Shown: one piece after another, positions 60,610-64,000 of the stretch
Layout: each line of letters opens with the position of its first letter
How positions within the stretch are numbered: position 1 is the stretch's first letter
Assembly: GCF_015910445.1 (NCBI RefSeq)
Contig: NZ_CP048882.1
Span: forward strand, 5,763,501-5,827,500
Origin: Streptomyces bathyalis
GTDB lineage: Bacteria > Actinomycetota > Actinomycetes > Streptomycetales > Streptomycetaceae
Direction of reading: 5' to 3'
Length of the DNA: 64,000 nucleotides
The notes under the pieces: generated by a model
Seen by the model: the letters and a program-made list of their open reading frames with translations, nothing else
What the model was told of the DNA's origin: nothing
Database searches by the model: none
Position numbers and translations under genes: made by a program

Positions 60610-60911
60610 AACGTCTCCACGGTGGCCGGGAAGCTGGGTCGCTCACCGAATCTACCGGCTTGGGAGCACCGCACAGGCGGAGTCCGGGAAAGGGCAGTTG
60701 CGGGCAAACGTCCGGGAATTGCCCGGGATGGCTGTGATGTGCGCCGGGAGTACGTCCGCGAAGTCGGCAGGGCGCGAGCGGGATCGCCCCGCCCGCGCGC
60801 CGTCGTGGTCGTCCCGTGCCGCTGCCGCTGCCGCTGCCGCTGCCGCGCTCCCCGCGCCCTTCTGCGTCGTTCCGGTGTGCTTTCCGGCGCGCGCCGTCGC
60901 TCTCCCCGCCG
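60610..60911. other. 302-bp gap upstream of the response regulator
   Basis: Promoter region of the response regulator and 3' region of the Gfo/Idh/MocA gene. Contains a (TGCCGC)5 tract at 60817-60846. No gene or long hairpin seen. Confidence 0.5.
60817..60846. repeat. Simple hexamer repeat (TGCCGC) x5
   Basis: Five uninterrupted units in the non-coding gap upstream of the response regulator. Likely variable between strains. Confidence 0.9.
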
Positions 60912-61799
60912 CTACGGCTGGAGAGCGGCCTCCGCGCTCGAGAGGATCTCCGTGACCCGCTGCGCGAAACGGACATCGCAGGCGTGGGCCTGCCCCGTGC
61001 GTGCTGACTCGGCCAGCGCGTCGACGGCCCGTGCGAAGGCGTCCACCGGCGGCTCCTCCCGCGGGGGCAGGGCCGCCGCACCCGCGGCACCCCTGACCTC
61101 CGCCGTGACCCCGGCTGCCGCCGGCGGCACGGAATGGCTGAGCGTGCAGGTGCTGGAGGCCCCGTCCGCGTGCCGGAGGATCATGTGGACGGTGTCGCCG
61201 ACGCCGCGCCCCGCCCGTACGGAACCGAGGTCGGTCACATCGCCGAGCACCGGAAGCAGTACCGACAGCGCATGCGGCCCGACATCCCACAAGGCGCCCT
61301 TCTCCTTGCGCCACGGCGAGGCCGTGTAAGGGGAGTCGGCGCCGCCGAAGACGGGGGAGAGCCAGTCCGCACGGCCCGTCAGCCATCCCTCCACGGCGGC
61401 CTGTTCGCCGATCCACGTGGCGGTCGGCTCGCTGAAGCGCAGCGTGAAGAAGACGACGGACGCGACGCCCGCCGCGTCCACCGCTTCGGTGACCTGCCGC
61501 GCCGACTCGGGTGTCGTGGCGACGGGCTTGTCCAGCAGCAGATGGCAGCCGGCCTCGGCGGCCCGCACCGCCAGCGGCGCCTGCACGTCGGGGGGAAGCG
61601 CGACGGCGACGGCGTCGCAGTCGGTCAGCAGCGCGTCGACGTCGTCGTAGGCGCGCGTGCCGAGTTCGCCGGCGAGCTCCCTCGCCGCCTCGGAGCGGCG
61701 GCCCCACACGCCCGTCAGCTCCACGTCCTTGTGCGCCGCGAGAGCGGGCCCGTGCGTGTTGAGCGCCCACGGCCCGGTGCCGAGCAGTCCGTATTTCAT
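60912..61799 (-). CDS. Gfo/Idh/MocA-family NAD(P)-dependent oxidoreductase
   Basis: 295 residues. Rossmann start YGLLGTGPWALNTHGPAL, the DKPVATT motif with the catalytic Lys, and WDVGPHALSVLLPVLGD (His of the active site). It oxidises or reduces a sugar-like or related cyclic substrate with NAD(P). ATG 61799 overlaps the tautomerase stop (ATGA), so both are one unit. Confidence 0.88.
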   Translation of the reverse strand: MKYGLLGTGPWALNTHGPALAAHKDVELTGVWGRRSEAARELAGELGTRAYDDVDALLTDCDAVAVALPPDVQAPLAVRAAEAGCHLLLDKPVATTPESARQVTEAVDAAGVASVVFFTLRFSEPTATWIGEQAAVEGWLTGRADWLSPVFGGADSPYTASPWRKEKGALWDVGPHALSVLLPVLGDVTDLGSVRAGRGVGDTVHMILRHADGASSTCTLSHSVPPAAAGVTAEVRGAAGAAALPPREEPPVDAFARAVDALAESARTGQAHACDVRFAQRVTEILSSAEAALQP

Positions 61800-62167
61800 A
61801 CGTGGTCCTCTTCCGTGTGACTTGCGAAGCTGCCGCGGGAGAGGTCGCAGACGTCCACGGAGGTGTGGAGGGTGACGCCCGGCGTCGGCTTGACGTGGTC
61901 CCGGGCGAGCCCGAGGACGGCACGGGAGAGTTCGGCCTTCGCCTCGGGAGTGCGGCCGGACAGCAGCGCCACCTCTACGTGGAGCATCGCGACCTCGTCC
62001 ACGCCGTCCGCGATCACGCACTCGTCGATCTGCCGGAACCTGGTCTTGCAGCCCGCCACGGAACCCACCACGGTGCGGGCGAGCAGCGGATGCAGGGCCA
62101 GCCCGAAGCCACGGCGGTCGAACGTCTCGGCGAGGGCATCGGAGTAGTCGACAGTGATGTGCGGCAT
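61796..62167 (-). CDS. 5-carboxymethyl-2-hydroxymuconate isomerase-like tautomerase
   Basis: 123 residues of the CHMI branch of the tautomerase superfamily; after Met removal the N-terminal Pro (PHITVDYSD) is the general base. Other family segments: ADGVDEVAMLHVEVALLSGRT and HTSVDVCDLSRGSFASH. It isomerises an unsaturated 2-hydroxy/oxo acid. TACGCT (62179-62174 minus strand) ends 6 nt before the ATG with no Shine-Dalgarno, so the mRNA is probably leaderless. No other homoprotocatechuate genes are nearby, so the true substrate may differ. The 62168-62397 gap has no gene. Confidence 0.85.
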   Translation of the reverse strand: MPHITVDYSDALAETFDRRGFGLALHPLLARTVVGSVAGCKTRFRQIDECVIADGVDEVAMLHVEVALLSGRTPEAKAELSRAVLGLARDHVKPTPGVTLHTSVDVCDLSRGSFASHTEEDHV

Positions 62168-62397
62168 GGGGGCAGCGTACGGGCTGTGGCGGCGGCCCAC
62201 GAGAGAAGCTCGCCGATCAGGCCAGGTGCGGTGACGCCCACGCGAGTCTGCCCTTGCACCCACTCTGACCTGCGGGAACGAGGCGTCGGCGCCCAGGTTC
62301 CGCGTCGGCGTCGGCGGCCGTCGGGAGAACAAGGCGCCCCGGCCCGCGTTGCGTGTGCCGCGGGCCGGGACGTGTTCGACGAGCCGGGAGAAGCCTG

Positions 62398-64000
62398 TCA
62401 GCGGGAGCGGGCAGCCGGCGCCGGATCGGAGGACCCGGCAGCGACGGGCTGTGCGTACGCGGGACCAGCGGTGCCGGGCACGGTCTCGGCCTCCACGGGG
62501 TCCCCGTGCGAGAGGCCGGGCAGCCCGCGCAGCATGCGCGGCAGGTACCAGTTGCGCTCGCCGAGCAGCATCATCACCGCGGGCAGCAGCACCATCCGTA
62601 CGAGTGTCGCGTCGAGCAGCACCGCCACCGCGAGTCCGATGCCCATCTGCTGCATGTCCTGCATCGACAGCGTGCCGAAGACCGCGAAGACCGCCACCAT
62701 GATCACCGCGGCGCCGGTCACCGCACCTGCCGTGGCGCGCACCCCTTCCCGGATCGCTTCCCGGGTGGCCGCGCCGCGCTCGTGGGCCTCGCGGATGCGG
62801 GAGACCACGAAGACGTGGTAGTCCATCGAGAGGCCGAAGAGCACCACCAGCACGAACAGCGGCATCCACGACTCGATCGCCCCGACCGCCTCCGTGCCGA
62901 GCATTTCCGCCCCCCAGCCGTGCTGGAAGACGGCCGTCATGACGCCGTACGCGGCCCCGACGGACAGCAGATTGAGGACCACGGACGCGAGCGCGACGGG
63001 CAGCGAGCGGAAGCTGACCAGCATCAGCAGGAACGTGACGGCCGTGATGAAGACGAGGACCGGCACGATGCCCCGGCCCAGTTGGTCGTTGAAGTCCATC
63101 GAACTCGCCAGCTCGCCGCTCACGTAGGCCTGGCCGCCGCGTGCCACCGGTGTCAGCGTCTGCGGGACGAGCGTGTCGCGCAGCCGTTCGACCGCGGCCT
63201 TCGAGGCGTCGTCGGTGCCGTTGCCCGCCAGGGGGACGTCGATCTCGGCGACGTCCGCGGCGCGGTGCACCGTTGTCTCGACGCCCTTGCCGAAGTGCTT
63301 GTCGGCGCGGGCCCGTTGGGCGAAGTCGGCGAGGGCGGCCCGCACCCGGGGCGAGTCGACGTCCTGCGCCTTCAGTACGACGTGGGCCGGTGCGGGTCCG
63401 CCGGGGAAGGTCTCGTTGATCGCTTCCGAGCTGACCCTCAGCGGTGAGCCGGAGGGCATCTGCTTGTCCAGCGTGAGCTGTTCCGTCTTCATCCCGAGCA
63501 TCGGCGCGGACAGCGCGAGCATCGCCACGGTCGCCAGCACGGCGAACACGCCCGGTGCCGCCAGTACGGGACGCAGCACACCGGCGGAGATCCGGCCGCT
63601 CCCGCCGTGCCCGCCCTTCCGGCGGGCCCGGCCGCGTGCTTCGCCCCGCCGGCGCCACCGGGGCAGCCTGCCCCGCTCGACCCGGTCGCCCAGCCATGAG
63701 AGCAGCGCGGGCAGGATCGTCACCGAGCCGAGCATCGCGATGAGGACGACCAGGATCGTGGCCACGGCGAAGCCCTTGAACATCAGCAGGCCCGACAGGA
63801 ACAGGCCCGCCATCGCCACCATGACGGTCAGCCCCGACACCAGCACGGCACGGCCGCTGGTGGCGGCGGCCACCCGCAGCGCGGTCTGCGCGTCCCGCCC
63901 GGCGGCACGCTCGTCGCGTTCCCGGCGCAGATAGAACAGGCAGTAGTCGATGCCGACCGCGAGGCCCATCAGCAGCATCACCGAACTGGTGGTGTCGAAG
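62398..64000 (-). CDS. MMPL-family RND transporter, truncated by window edge
   Basis: The N-terminal part lies beyond 64000; about 534 codons are visible. Two blocks of transmembrane helices of the MMPL type are present, the first with GLAVGIDYCLFYLRRERDE (the conserved Asp-Tyr motif for proton relay) and the second with FGLSMDYHVFVVSRIREA, separated by an extracytoplasmic porter domain (about residues 165-300). These proteins export lipids or hydrophobic compounds. The C-terminal tail is Ala/Pro/Glu-rich. The stop codon is at 62398-62400. Confidence 0.92.
   Translation of the reverse strand, partial: FDTTSSVMLLMGLAVGIDYCLFYLRRERDERAAGRDAQTALRVAAATSGRAVLVSGLTVMVAMAGLFLSGLLMFKGFAVATILVVLIAMLGSVTILPALLSWLGDRVERGRLPRWRRRGEARGRARRKGGHGGSGRISAGVLRPVLAAPGVFAVLATVAMLALSAPMLGMKTEQLTLDKQMPSGSPLRVSSEAINETFPGGPAPAHVVLKAQDVDSPRVRAALADFAQRARADKHFGKGVETTVHRAADVAEIDVPLAGNGTDDASKAAVERLRDTLVPQTLTPVARGGQAYVSGELASSMDFNDQLGRGIVPVLVFITAVTFLLMLVSFRSLPVALASVVLNLLSVGAAYGVMTAVFQHGWGAEMLGTEAVGAIESWMPLFVLVVLFGLSMDYHVFVVSRIREAHERGAATREAIREGVRATAGAVTGAAVIMVAVFAVFGTLSMQDMQQMGIGLAVAVLLDATLVRMVLLPAVMMLLGERNWYLPRMLRGLPGLSHGDPVEAETVPGTAGPAYAQPVAAGSSDPAPAARSR

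Noticed and set aside
1..64000. tRNA genes, CRISPR arrays, IS elements, prophage
   Set aside because: I looked for the TPsiC-arm core, regularly spaced repeats, and transposase or integrase motifs, and saw none; a tRNA/CRISPR scan could confirm.

Overview
The window is high-GC actinobacterial DNA, almost certainly Streptomyces or a close relative. Evidence: third-position GC bias throughout, twin-arginine and lipoprotein signals, a class A RNase P RNA, and a maltose-operon / glnE / glnA2 / nadE neighbourhood of the kind known from Streptomyces. It reads as chromosome core with a few accessory patches. I saw no tRNA, rRNA, CRISPR array, IS element or integrase.

Layout. 1-3.0 kb: the 3' part of a polyketide synthase gene (malonyl-type AT, ACP, then a PLP-dependent alpha-oxoamine synthase as offloading domain); the rest of this biosynthetic locus lies to the left, outside the window. 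3.1-5.4 kb: divergent LacI regulator / MFS exporter pair sharing one palindromic operator. 5.5-10 kb: rnpB, a lactate-oxidase-family flavoenzyme, an SDR and a Tat-exported PhoD phosphatase. 10-20.6 kb: Bcr-type exporter, serine hydrolase, Rsm22-type protein with four cysteines, a GDPD/DDAH pair, prim-pol-like protein, secreted small proteins, heme oxygenase, methionine aminopeptidase. 20.6-28.4 kb: an MFS relic, a translationally coupled 2-hydroxyacid dehydrogenase / DUF2264 pair, a leaderless-peptide (cytosolic) sialidase, F420:NADP reductase and an M50 protease. 28.7-36 kb: panB, a DHA2 exporter with a TetR operator and its TetR gene, an EEP-family phosphatase, another MFS exporter, a thioesterase/NUDIX pair.

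36-54.4 kb is the most informative part: nadE, a TrmB/LuxR-type regulator, glnA2, glnE, a PAP2 protein, and the maltose system malR-malE-malF-malG-aglA followed by a second malR paralogue. Between glnA2 and glnE (neighbours in other actinobacteria) sits a 1.5-kb insert with three minus-strand genes (DoxX-like, XRE regulator, membrane protein), bounded by 68-bp near-identical direct repeats made of the last codons of glnA2. 54.6-64 kb: a large membrane protein with a sigma-like N-terminus, a GH89 alpha-N-acetylglucosaminidase, an orphan response regulator, a tautomerase / Gfo-Idh-MocA pair and an MMPL transporter cut by the right edge.

Regulation visible in the sequence: several genes have a TAnnnT hexamer 6-8 nt before a start codon and no ribosome binding site, i.e. 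they look leaderless (lacI-side MFS at 4168, SDR, rsm22, GDPD, map, M50 protease, DHA2 exporter, nadE, malR, tautomerase). Clear palindromic operators sit before the 4.2-kb MFS, heme oxygenase, DHA2 exporter, the XRE operon and malE. Strong hairpin terminators are found between many convergent or consecutive genes.
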